Positions 7,284 to 13,746 of a DNA stretch of 30,724 nt are shown one piece after another. Within the stretch, counting starts at the first letter, position 1. Every line of letters starts with the position of its first letter. The notes beneath the pieces were generated by a model. The model had not been told where the DNA came from, did not search any database, and was given only the letters and a program-made list of their open reading frames with translations. Origin of the DNA: Bacillota bacterium (GTDB lineage: Bacteria; Bacillota; Clostridia; Christensenellales; CAG-138); assembly GCA_023426265.1 (NCBI GenBank), contig JAFABA010000040.1:1-30724 (forward strand), read 5' to 3'. A program made the translations under genes and the position numbers.

Positions 7284-7796
7284 TTACTTTGCGGCCTCCT
7301 GCGGCAGTGAAGCGAGTATTTCCGCCGCCCAGGACGCCACGTGCTTTTTTGCCGTCTCCTGCCCCAGCGTCTTTCCACCTGCCGGCAGGGCAAACACCCG
7401 TTTGAGCGTTCCCCCGCGCTTTTCAACCAGCTTGGTAAGCCGGTCAACGAGCTTTTGGGGCGCCTCCAAAGCAGGGTCCGCCTTGGTGGCGAACGCAAAT
7501 ACCGTCTTCCCTTTGCAATCCAAAGTCTGAAGCAGGGCGTTGATGGCGGGCGGCGTCGAGCCCGCCCATACCGGCATGCCGACTATGAGGATATCGGAGC
7601 CCTTTACATCCGGCAGCGCCTTCAATTTAGAACGCAGATGAAAGGCCGCCTGCATGCCGCCGACAAAGAAATCCTTCTCGGGCCTCTTGCGCGTTTCTTC
7701 CAGCAGAAAGAGCCGCACGCCGAGCGTCTCGGATAGCGCACGTGCGCAGGCCGCGGCGTTGCCGGTATTGGAATAGGCGATGATGATTGCGTTCAT
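7284..7796 (-). CDS. Flavodoxin domain protein
   Basis: A 170-residue flavodoxin-like protein. It opens with strand IIIAYSNTGNAAACA (residues 4-18), where SNTGN is the FMN phosphate loop. ILIVGMPVWAGSTPPAINALLQ near residue 70 is the second loop, and KTVFAFATK the next strand. A longer reading frame exists upstream, but the ATG at 7794-7796 is preferred because AGGAGG lies 7 bp before it. That ATG shares one base with the stop of the upstream lipoprotein gene (TAATG), so translation is probably coupled. No Cys cluster is present. Likely a flavin electron carrier or reductase; the partner is unknown. Confidence 0.82.
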   Translation of the reverse strand: MNAIIIAYSNTGNAAACARALSETLGVRLFLLEETRKRPEKDFFVGGMQAAFHLRSKLKALPDVKGSDILIVGMPVWAGSTPPAINALLQTLDCKGKTVFAFATKADPALEAPQKLVDRLTKLVEKRGGTLKRVFALPAGGKTLGQETAKKHVASWAAEILASLPQEAAK

Positions 7797-8578
7797 TATA
7801 GATCCTCCTGTATGGATGAAGATGTCGCCATCGGCACGGGAGCGGATAGCCTTCCGTCTGTCAGGCGCCAGTCCGCCCATTCTTCATGGGGAAGCAGCGA
7901 GGAGCCTGTCGCAATCGCCACGCCTGCGCCAAAGTAGAGCGTATCGCCTTCAATCAGCAGCAGGATATCTTCCCCGCCCCAGTCAAGGGAAGCGGCATAC
8001 CCCGTATCCGTTTTGATGATCGTCCCGCTGCGTATGGCGCCTTCCAACTGCATCCATTCCGCAACAAGTACGCCGCCCTTTAGACTTCCCGTGATGTTGC
8101 CCGCTCCATTGAGTACGCAACTAAACGTGCAGCCGTCCGCGGTTTTTGTGACGCTGCCTGTGCCTTCCACGCCGCCGAAAAGTATGCCGTCCCAAGTATT
8201 ATGATCGGTTGGGTTTTGTAGAAGTCTGGCTTGCGCGTCAAAAAGCTGCTTCAGGCGCAGCATATGTTTTTCCAGCAGTAACGCCTCGTCGATTGCGGAA
8301 GTGTCCTCTTCTGAAAGCGCATTTAATGCGTCTTCAAGGGGCGCGTACGCCTGATAAAATCCATTTAAAAAGACATTGAGCGGGTTTTCTTCCTCGGGAA
8401 CGGGCGTTTCCTGCGGTTGCGTCTCCGGCTCCTCCGCTAAAACGGGGGCGGGCGTCGCCGCGGGCCTAAGGAACATGGCACAGCCGGAACAAAGCAGCAA
8501 GATAAGCGCGCACGCAGACAGCAGCAGTCTGTTTGCAACGCGCGCATAATTGCTTTTCCCCCATCTTTTGTGCAGCAT
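7796..8578 (-). CDS. Predicted lipoprotein of unknown function
   Basis: A 260-residue protein with a basic N-terminus, a hydrophobic stretch (residues about 17-31) and a lipobox-like LCSGC ending at the lipidation Cys near residue 33. A Pro/Glu/Thr-rich linker (about 38-65, APVLAEEPETQPQETPVPEE) follows, then a helical region and a mainly beta C-terminal half with alternating hydrophobic strands (GCTFSCVLNGAGNITGSLKGG). It would sit on the outer face of the membrane. I do not recognise the family. The gene starts 6 bp after proA ends and shares a TAATG overlap with the flavodoxin gene, so the three form an operon. The ribosome site is weak, consistent with coupling to proA. Confidence 0.75.
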   Translation of the reverse strand: MLHKRWGKSNYARVANRLLLSACALILLLCSGCAMFLRPAATPAPVLAEEPETQPQETPVPEEENPLNVFLNGFYQAYAPLEDALNALSEEDTSAIDEALLLEKHMLRLKQLFDAQARLLQNPTDHNTWDGILFGGVEGTGSVTKTADGCTFSCVLNGAGNITGSLKGGVLVAEWMQLEGAIRSGTIIKTDTGYAASLDWGGEDILLLIEGDTLYFGAGVAIATGSSLLPHEEWADWRLTDGRLSAPVPMATSSSIQEDL

Positions 8579-8584
8579 AAGCGG

Positions 8585-9826
8585 CTAACGGACCTGGCCG
8601 TTCCCCCGTACAATGTATTTGACGCTGGTCAGTTCAAAGAGACCCATGGGGCCGCGCGCATGCAGCTTTTGCGTGCTGATGCCGATTTCCGCCCCAAAGC
8701 CGAACTCCTCGCCGTCCGTAAAGCGCGTGGAGGCGTTCACGTAGACCGCGGCGGCGTCCACTTCGTTTAAAAAGCGCTCCGCGCTTAGATAATCATTCGT
8801 GACAATGCACTCGCTGTGCCGCGTGCCGTACCGGTTGATGTGCGAGATCGCTTCGTCCAGCGTATCCACAACCTTGAGCGCCAGAATATAATCATCGTAT
8901 TCCGTGGCCCAGTCTTCCTCCGTGGCCTCTTTGATGCCCGGAAGCAGCGCGCAGGCACGCGGGCAGCCTCTTAATTCCACGCCACGCTCCTGCATGGACG
9001 CGACGATTTCCGTTAGGTTACTCTCCGCCATGCCTTTTTGCACCAGCAGCGTTTCCATGGAATTGCAAACCGCCGGGCGGGAAACCTTGGCGTTGTAGGC
9101 GATGTTTTTCGCCATCTCCACATCCGCCGTATCGTCGATATATGTGTGGCAGTTGCCCAAACCCGTTTCAATAACCGGCACCGTGGCGTTTTCCACCACC
9201 GTCCGAATGAGCGCCGCCCCCCCGCGGGGAATGAGCACGTCAAGATAACCGTTTAAGCGCATCATCTCCGTGGCCGTTTCGCGGGACGTATCCCGCACAA
9301 GCTGGATGCAGCCTTCGGGCAGCCCCGCCGCATATGCCGCGCGGGCAATGGCGTCCGTCACGGCGGAGTTGGAGCGTATGGCCTCCGAGCCGCCGCGCAG
9401 CAGCACGGCGTTGCCGGATTTGACGCATAAGCCCACCGCATCCGAGGTGACATTCGGGCGCGCCTCGTATATGATGCCGATCACGCCGAGCGGCACGCGC
9501 CGCTTGCCTATGGCGAGGCCGTTGGGGCGCTTTATGATAAAATCCTCCCCGCCGATGGGATCGGGCAGGGCCGCCACCTTTTTTAAGCCGTCCGCCATGC
9601 CCAATATGCGCGTTTCATCCAAACGAAGCCGGTCCAGCATGGCTTCCGGCTTTCCGGCTGCGCGGGCGGCGGCCACGTCCAATTCATTTTGTTCTAAAAT
9701 AGAAGCCGTGTTCGCAACGAGCGCCTCCGCCATCGCGTTTAACGCCGCGTCCCGTACGGGAGCGGACAGCGTCAGCATTTTATAGGAGGCTGCTTTTACT
9801 GCGGCGGCCTGTTCGCGTAATGTCAT
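8585..9826 (-). CDS. proA: Gamma-glutamyl phosphate reductase
   Basis: A 413-residue protein, the usual ProA length, starting at the ATG at 9824-9826 with GGGAGG upstream; a longer frame upstream has no family similarity. It catalyses NADPH-dependent reduction of gamma-glutamyl phosphate to glutamate semialdehyde, the second step of proline synthesis. Clear signatures are the IIYEARPNVTSDA segment (residues 118-130), VLLRGGSEAIRSN (141-153), and catalytic C254 in SRPAVCNSMETLL. The HARGPMGL segment near the C-terminus is also typical. proB, usually directly upstream, is missing: the adjacent upstream genes are an unrelated XRE locus on the other strand. A promoter is visible at 9871-9899. Confidence 0.97.
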   Translation of the reverse strand: MTLREQAAAVKAASYKMLTLSAPVRDAALNAMAEALVANTASILEQNELDVAAARAAGKPEAMLDRLRLDETRILGMADGLKKVAALPDPIGGEDFIIKRPNGLAIGKRRVPLGVIGIIYEARPNVTSDAVGLCVKSGNAVLLRGGSEAIRSNSAVTDAIARAAYAAGLPEGCIQLVRDTSRETATEMMRLNGYLDVLIPRGGAALIRTVVENATVPVIETGLGNCHTYIDDTADVEMAKNIAYNAKVSRPAVCNSMETLLVQKGMAESNLTEIVASMQERGVELRGCPRACALLPGIKEATEEDWATEYDDYILALKVVDTLDEAISHINRYGTRHSECIVTNDYLSAERFLNEVDAAAVYVNASTRFTDGEEFGFGAEIGISTQKLHARGPMGLFELTSVKYIVRGNGQVR

Positions 9827-9870
9827 AGTCCTTGCCCTCCCCGGCAGCACGGCACTTTGCCGTTTTTTCC

Positions 9871-9899
9871 AGTATACGCCCTCTTTGGGGGCCGCGCAA
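9871..9899 (-). promoter_or_regulatory. proA operon promoter
   Basis: On the minus strand a -35 TTGCGC (9894-9899) and a -10 TATACT (9871-9876) have a 17-bp spacer. The leader to proA is about 40 nt and contains an ACGGC/GCCGT hairpin at 9849-9863. Confidence 0.55.
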
Positions 9900-9997
9900 C
9901 TGGGCAATCGCAATCAATCCACAGATGAACTGCGGCCCGCATAATACTAAAAAAGACATGTATTGCGCCCATTTAGAAAAAGCGCCTTTAATATTTA

Positions 9998-10019
9998 AAA
10001 ATGTAAAAAACTCTTGACA
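9998..10019 (+). promoter_or_regulatory. Operator-like repeat, copy 1, overlapping the -35 of the XRE operon
   Basis: The core TGTAAAAAACTCTTGACA (10002-10019) is an imperfect palindrome of the form TGTMAAA-N4-TTTKACA. Its right end doubles as the -35 TTGACA (10014-10019). A weak -10, TACTCT, lies 17 bp on at 10037-10042. Confidence 0.6.
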
Positions 10020-10043
10020 TTCTTCGGGGTAAATAGTACTCTC

Positions 10044-10065
10044 AAAATGTAAAATACTTTTGACA
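10044..10065 (+). promoter_or_regulatory. Operator-like repeat, copy 2, over the transcription start
   Basis: The core TGTAAAATACTTTTGACA (10048-10065) matches copy 1 at 20 of 22 positions over the full repeat, with a 46-bp offset. It covers the expected transcription start and lies 15 bp before the first gene, a position suited to autorepression by the XRE protein. Confidence 0.6.
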
Positions 10066-10080
10066 CTATGGGGGCCTATT

Positions 10081-10377
10081 ATGCGGAAAATGGATGAAAT
10101 GGAATTAAAGATCAATCAGGAAGGAATTAAATGGAGTTGGGCCTTTATGGTATTCTCCCTCGCTCTATGGGGCGGGTATAACTATTTTAAAAACCAGGAA
10201 ATGTCGCTTCCTTCGATTTTGTTCGTACTACAGTTTCTGGTTTACTTTTCTGTTACGAGTATTGGGAAGCTGAAGGTTAACGATGACAGTGGTAAAAAAC
10301 GAATTTTAATTTCTGTGGGTGTAATATTTTTGCTCATTGTGTTTGGCGCAATTCTGTATGTTACTATTGGCCGTTAA
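10081..10377 (+). CDS. Small membrane protein paired with an XRE regulator
   Basis: A 98-residue protein starting at ATG 10081. Two or three membrane segments are visible: about residues 18-34 (WAFMVFSLALWGGYNYF), 44-60 and 75-94. The short hydrophilic N-terminus is MRKMDEMELKINQEGIK. This layout resembles small DUF6773-type membrane proteins that sit next to compact XRE regulators in Firmicutes. The frame remains open upstream to a TTG at 10060, but that codon lies inside operator copy 2 and has no ribosome site. The XRE gene follows 5 bp after the stop. It could be a sensor or an antagonist that holds the regulator at the membrane; this is inference only. Confidence 0.7.
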   Translation: MRKMDEMELKINQEGIKWSWAFMVFSLALWGGYNYFKNQEMSLPSILFVLQFLVYFSVTSIGKLKVNDDSGKKRILISVGVIFLLIVFGAILYVTIGR

Positions 10378-10382
10378 GAATT

Positions 10383-10589
10383 ATGAAGAATAGCATAAGA
10401 GAACTGCGTAAAGAAAAAAATTATAGGCAGGAAGATTTGGCTACGGCGTTAGGCGTTACAAGGCAAACAATAAATGCGATTGAAAACGACAAATATGATC
10501 CTACTCTGCTGCTGGCGTTTAAGCTGGCAAACATACTCGGAACAACAGTGGACGAGCTTTTTGAACCCGCCCTAGTGATGCTAAAATAA
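10383..10589 (+). CDS. XRE-family helix-turn-helix regulator (Cro/C1 type)
   Basis: A 68-residue protein that is essentially one HTH_3 domain. Residues 5-40 read IRELRKEKNYRQEDLATALG, then VTRQTINAIENDKYDPTLLL, the standard compact YgzD/YvaO-like arrangement, ending in a VDELFEP tail. The ATG at 10383 has no strong ribosome site and lies 5 bp after the upstream stop, suggesting translational coupling. Two operator-like palindromes upstream of the operon are the probable binding sites. The gene is convergent with the MutS-like gene. Confidence 0.9.
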   Translation: MKNSIRELRKEKNYRQEDLATALGVTRQTINAIENDKYDPTLLLAFKLANILGTTVDELFEPALVMLK

Positions 10590-10632
10590 AATCGGCCCTG
10601 CCACATTCTTTTTAAAAAGCACCTTTATAATA

Positions 10633-12240
10633 TCAGTATTTGTTTTGAATTCTTGCGTAATTGCTCCTGGCAGCTTCGATGATCTCAGGGTCAAAACCCA
10701 AGGCTTCCAACAACAATATTGCATTCATCGTTCGGGCCGGGCCATTTTTAAGCTTATAGTCGAAATCCACTTTATTATCTTCAAATATTTCACTGAAATG
10801 AAGGTTGTCGAATGAGGATTGCAATTCTACAGTTAATTCCAAGTCATGCGTTGCAATCACGCACAAGCAATTATCCGAATGCTTGTCCATATTTTTTAAT
10901 ACGGCAATGGAGGCTGCAATGCGTTCATATGTATTTGTTCCACGCAATATTTCATCAATGAAGCAAATGCAGGGACCTGTGCGTATCCGCTCCAAAATCC
11001 GTTTTAACGATTTTATTTCCGTGATAAAGTAGCTTTCACCGGAAACAATATTATCCCTTAACGCCATAGAGGTTAAAACCGGGGATCTTCTTAGAACAAA
11101 TTTCGTTGCGCAGCAGGTGTGAATTGTCATAGCCAATATCGCATTCACTGCCAACGATTTTAAAAAAGTCGACTTTCCGGACGCATTCGAACCGGTTATA
11201 ATGCTGTTTCTTGAGATCTCTCCGCTGTTTTGCACGGCGTTTTTCAATAAAGGATGATATAAATCTTCAAAAATGATCTTATTTTCTTCGGTATACTGTG
11301 CGGTACAGAACAAAGGCAGACTATGCCGGAACGATGCGATGCTGTGGGATACGTCAAGTTCCGCTACGCCTTGATAAATTTCATTTAATTCGGACGAATG
11401 TCTTGCGACGATGCGTATTACCTTATCATATTGAATGATATCCCACATGAAAAGCGCCTTAATGAATTGAATGAGCGCGTCAATGATATCGATTTGCCTG
11501 TGCATCAGCCCGGAGATCGATCCGCCAATTTTACGGAAGGCAGGGAGCGCCAATTTGATTTTTTTTACGTTATGATTCCAATCAAGCTTTTCATATTTCA
11601 ATAACCGGTTTGCGCAAGCAAGCAATGCCAGCAAATAATGCATCGTGCGGATTTCAGCATCCAAAAATATCTTTTGCGCATGATATACGATCAGATTAAT
11701 CAAAACGCTGAATACCAAGCCAATGATTCCAAGCGGTTCATTAAAAATCGTTACCAGGGCAAATATCGCCGGCAATGCCCCCAAAACATAATACAAGGTT
11801 CTGTTTTTCAGTTTTTTCGTGTCTGCATGGAACAAATAGAAAGGCAGCCCGTTATAGCTTAATCTGCCCAAATGATAGAGGATATCCTGTATCTGTATGC
11901 GGTCCTCCGGATGAGAGACGAGCCATTGTATGAGTTCCTCCCGTTCTTCCTGCTTATCATCCGCGGCGCACGGATAATGGAGCAGGCTATATAAATATTC
12001 TTCGCCAACGGAGCTTTCACACAAATTGATCCGCCTGAAAATCTTATCCATTTCCAGATCGTTCCATGTAATACCATCTATTCGAAAATCATCGGCAGTT
12101 TGCTGATGATAGTGGTCATAATTTGGAATGCCGCCCAGTTCATATTCCTGATTATTGGGTTCCTGGCCAAAGATATTTCTTGTCTTTTTACTGTCAAAAA
12201 GTATTTTCCACCAAGGGTCTGCCCCATAAGTCATATTCAT
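10633..12240 (-). CDS. Membrane-anchored MutS-family ATPase, not canonical MutS
   Basis: A 535-residue protein. The C-terminal third is a MutS-type ABC ATPase: Walker A GSNASGKS at 350-357, a VSGESYFITEIKSL signature region at 399-412, Walker B CICFIDE at 424-430, and the switch ATHD at 463-466. The N-terminus has no mismatch-recognition domain and none of the usual connector domain. Instead two hydrophobic helices at about 149-165 and 168-186 look membrane-spanning, followed by a helical lever-like region (190-320). Related membrane MutS homologues are known only as sequence families. An AGGAG site precedes the ATG. Isolated from neighbours and convergent with the XRE operon. Base composition is visibly more AT-rich than adhE or hydA, suggesting a different history. 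DNA binding is unproven. Confidence 0.85.
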   Translation of the reverse strand: MNMTYGADPWWKILFDSKKTRNIFGQEPNNQEYELGGIPNYDHYHQQTADDFRIDGITWNDLEMDKIFRRINLCESSVGEEYLYSLLHYPCAADDKQEEREELIQWLVSHPEDRIQIQDILYHLGRLSYNGLPFYLFHADTKKLKNRTLYYVLGALPAIFALVTIFNEPLGIIGLVFSVLINLIVYHAQKIFLDAEIRTMHYLLALLACANRLLKYEKLDWNHNVKKIKLALPAFRKIGGSISGLMHRQIDIIDALIQFIKALFMWDIIQYDKVIRIVARHSSELNEIYQGVAELDVSHSIASFRHSLPLFCTAQYTEENKIIFEDLYHPLLKNAVQNSGEISRNSIITGSNASGKSTFLKSLAVNAILAMTIHTCCATKFVLRRSPVLTSMALRDNIVSGESYFITEIKSLKRILERIRTGPCICFIDEILRGTNTYERIAASIAVLKNMDKHSDNCLCVIATHDLELTVELQSSFDNLHFSEIFEDNKVDFDYKLKNGPARTMNAILLLEALGFDPEIIEAARSNYARIQNKY

Positions 12241-12424
12241 TATAATTTCTCCTGACTTTCACATCATATAGAAACTATAGTAATCCTGAATATACCGGCC
12301 CCAGCCGGGATAGAATTCGAAGAAGCGCTTTCCGCAAAACTGATCGGGTTAGCGTTATTAAACCATGTTCCGGAGGAATGATCAAGTTCAAGCCTTCCCG
12401 CCCTTGCTTATGCAACCCCGTACA
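12241..12424. other. Non-coding gap upstream of the MutS-like gene
   Basis: This stretch of about 180 bp holds the ribosome site of the MutS-like gene (12247-12255 region) and presumably its promoter, though I cannot place a convincing -35/-10 pair. An unstarted open stretch on the plus strand (12295-12381) reads as a plausible protein fragment and could be a gene remnant. Nothing else is recognised. Confidence 0.3.
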
Positions 12425-12450
12425 TAAAAAAAGCGCGTAAAAACGCACTT
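12425..12450 (-). terminator. Terminator of the BofC-type gene
   Basis: An 8-bp stem with one T-G wobble (12431-12438 with 12443-12450, AAAA loop on plus) is followed on the minus strand by a run of seven T. It sits 46 bp past the stop codon. Confidence 0.8.
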
Positions 12451-12496
12451 TTATTTTCGAATGTCCGTTCCTGATCTCAGGACCTGCAGCGTAAGA

Positions 12497-13057
12497 TTAC
12501 GGCTCAAGGCCTTCCAAGTAGATGTTGATCTCCTCCAGGTTATCAAATACCAGGCCTTCATCCAGCTTGGCAAGCTCCTCCTCGGGCAGGTGAGAAATAT
12601 CGTAGTTCAATGTCGTAACATTCTCCTTTTCCAGGTCTGTTTCATCCGTCTGGGAAATGGTCAGCCTGTTGTTGTCGTCCAGGAACAACACCACATGCTT
12701 AGGGCAGTACCGGTCCAGTTCCCGTTCTATCACCGCCCGCTTGTTGGTCAGTTCCACCACTTTCGCGTCGGGATACTTTTCCTCAATCTGCGCCTTGTTG
12801 AGCCCCACCAAGGGCCCGCCCGTTTCCTGCCGCTGCTCGGTATGCCCGCCGCACAGCAGGAACGTATATTTTGTGATCACCAGCGTATCCGGCAATATGC
12901 TCTGTTCGCCCATTTTGTCAACCTGCTCTGCTAAAGGCGTCGGTTCGGGCATCGCTTTTACCTGCAAATCCCGGATGGTAAAGCCGCCCCATACGCCAAA
13001 CGCGAGCACAAGCGCCATATAAAGCAACAGTTTCCCGTTTTGTTTCCACCATTGCAT
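12497..13057 (-). CDS. BofC C-terminal-domain-like membrane-anchored protein
   Basis: A 186-residue protein with a short cytoplasmic N-terminus, one membrane helix (about residues 9-27) and an extracytoplasmic domain. The domain carries a CGGH motif at 69-72, the segment GLNKAQIEEKYPDAKVVEL, CPKH at 118-121 and a C-terminal LPEEELAKLDEGLVFDNLEE region. These match the layout of Clostridia proteins annotated with a BofC C-terminal domain. In Bacillus, BofC restrains the SpoIVB signalling protease in the sigma-K checkpoint; these shorter relatives are less studied. The start is set at ATG 13055-13057: AGGAGGAG lies 9 bp before it, whereas an upstream in-frame GTG directly abuts that site and cannot use it. 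Transcribed alone. Confidence 0.72.
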   Translation of the reverse strand: MQWWKQNGKLLLYMALVLAFGVWGGFTIRDLQVKAMPEPTPLAEQVDKMGEQSILPDTLVITKYTFLLCGGHTEQRQETGGPLVGLNKAQIEEKYPDAKVVELTNKRAVIERELDRYCPKHVVLFLDDNNRLTISQTDETDLEKENVTTLNYDISHLPEEELAKLDEGLVFDNLEEINIYLEGLEP

Positions 13058-13113
13058 GAAACCCACCTCCTCCTAAAGGGCATTCGGTTCTCCATTATGT
13101 ATGCCCAAGCTGT

Positions 13114-13162
13114 TTGCAGTTGATACCCGCTTGCAGTATAATAGCCGTAAAACGGCTATTAT
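13114..13162 (+). promoter_or_regulatory. Promoter-like element fused to a perfect hairpin
   Basis: A -35 TTGCAG (13114-13119) and a -10 TATAAT (13137-13142) have a 17-bp spacer. The -10 runs into a perfect 11-bp inverted repeat (13138-13148 with 13152-13162, loop AAA), followed by a loose T-rich stretch. Any transcript would begin within the hairpin. The 15-mer TATAATAGCCGTAAA (13137-13151) recurs exactly at 13248-13262. Confidence 0.45.
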
Positions 13163-13244
13163 CCAGTTATTTTTATGCGCGTGCGATTTTCGCCTTCCGG
13201 GCGAACGCGCATGCGCGGATTATATCACACCCGCTTTGCTTCTA

Positions 13245-13253
13245 TGGTATAAT
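13245..13253 (+). promoter_or_regulatory. Extended -10 promoter of the PH-domain gene
   Basis: TGGTATAAT (13245-13253) is an extended -10 without a clear -35. It would give a leader of about 27 nt to the ATG at 13287, with GGAG at 13273-13276 as ribosome site. Confidence 0.5.
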
Positions 13254-13286
13254 AGCCGTAAACAGCCGGATTGGAGCGTGAATTGG

Positions 13287-13742
13287 ATGGCCAAGCAACC
13301 GTTTTTCGACGAAGTCGCGGATGAAAAGCCCCTTTGGCACGACCGCAAGCGCATATTGGGCATGCCGCTGAGTTTCACCGTCTATGAAGTGGACAAAGAC
13401 CGCTTCACCATGCGCAAAGGATTATTCCGCACCGAAACCAACGAAATCCTCCTGTATCGTATTCTGGATATCAAGCTTGTGCGCACGCTGGGACAAAAGA
13501 TATTCGGCGTGGGCACCATCACGCTCTACAGCGCCGACCAGACGCACGAAACCCTGGAAATCAAAAATATCGCGAAGCCCGAGGCGGTAAGAAAATTCCT
13601 GAGCCGCATCATCGAAAAGGAACGTGGGGAAAAGGGCCTGACCGGGCGTGAGATATACGGCGCCGCCGGACTGATGCAGAATGGCGATGCGATCCCCAAT
13701 CACTCTTTTGCGGACGTCGACGGGGACGGGATACCGGATTGA
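13287..13742 (+). CDS. Bacterial PH-domain protein (YdbS-like)
   Basis: A 151-residue protein. Residues about 12-115 match the bacterial PH domain (PF03703-type): WHDRKRILGMPLSFTVYEV, then RKGLFRTETNEILLYRILDI, then FGVGTITLYSAD and LEIKNIAKPEAVRKFL. Unlike YdbS it has no membrane helices. The last residues, DVDGDGIPD, form a calcium-loop-like motif ending the protein. An open frame extends upstream to 13101 but includes the promoter and lacks a ribosome site, so ATG 13287 is used. The next gene starts 4 bp after the stop, so both are one operon. Role unknown; it may bind a membrane-associated or protein partner. Confidence 0.82.
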   Translation: MAKQPFFDEVADEKPLWHDRKRILGMPLSFTVYEVDKDRFTMRKGLFRTETNEILLYRILDIKLVRTLGQKIFGVGTITLYSADQTHETLEIKNIAKPEAVRKFLSRIIEKERGEKGLTGREIYGAAGLMQNGDAIPNHSFADVDGDGIPD

Positions 13743-13746
13743 TTTT

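Noticed and set aside
9849..9868. Intrinsic terminator on the plus strand in the proA leader
   Set aside because: ACGGC/GCCGT followed by TTTTT looks like a terminator, but no plus-strand gene ends there, and the stem is only 5 bp.
13101..13286. N-terminal extension of the PH-domain protein
   Set aside because: It would run through the promoter and hairpin, lacks a ribosome site and has no similarity to the family, which begins near residue 63 of the extended frame.
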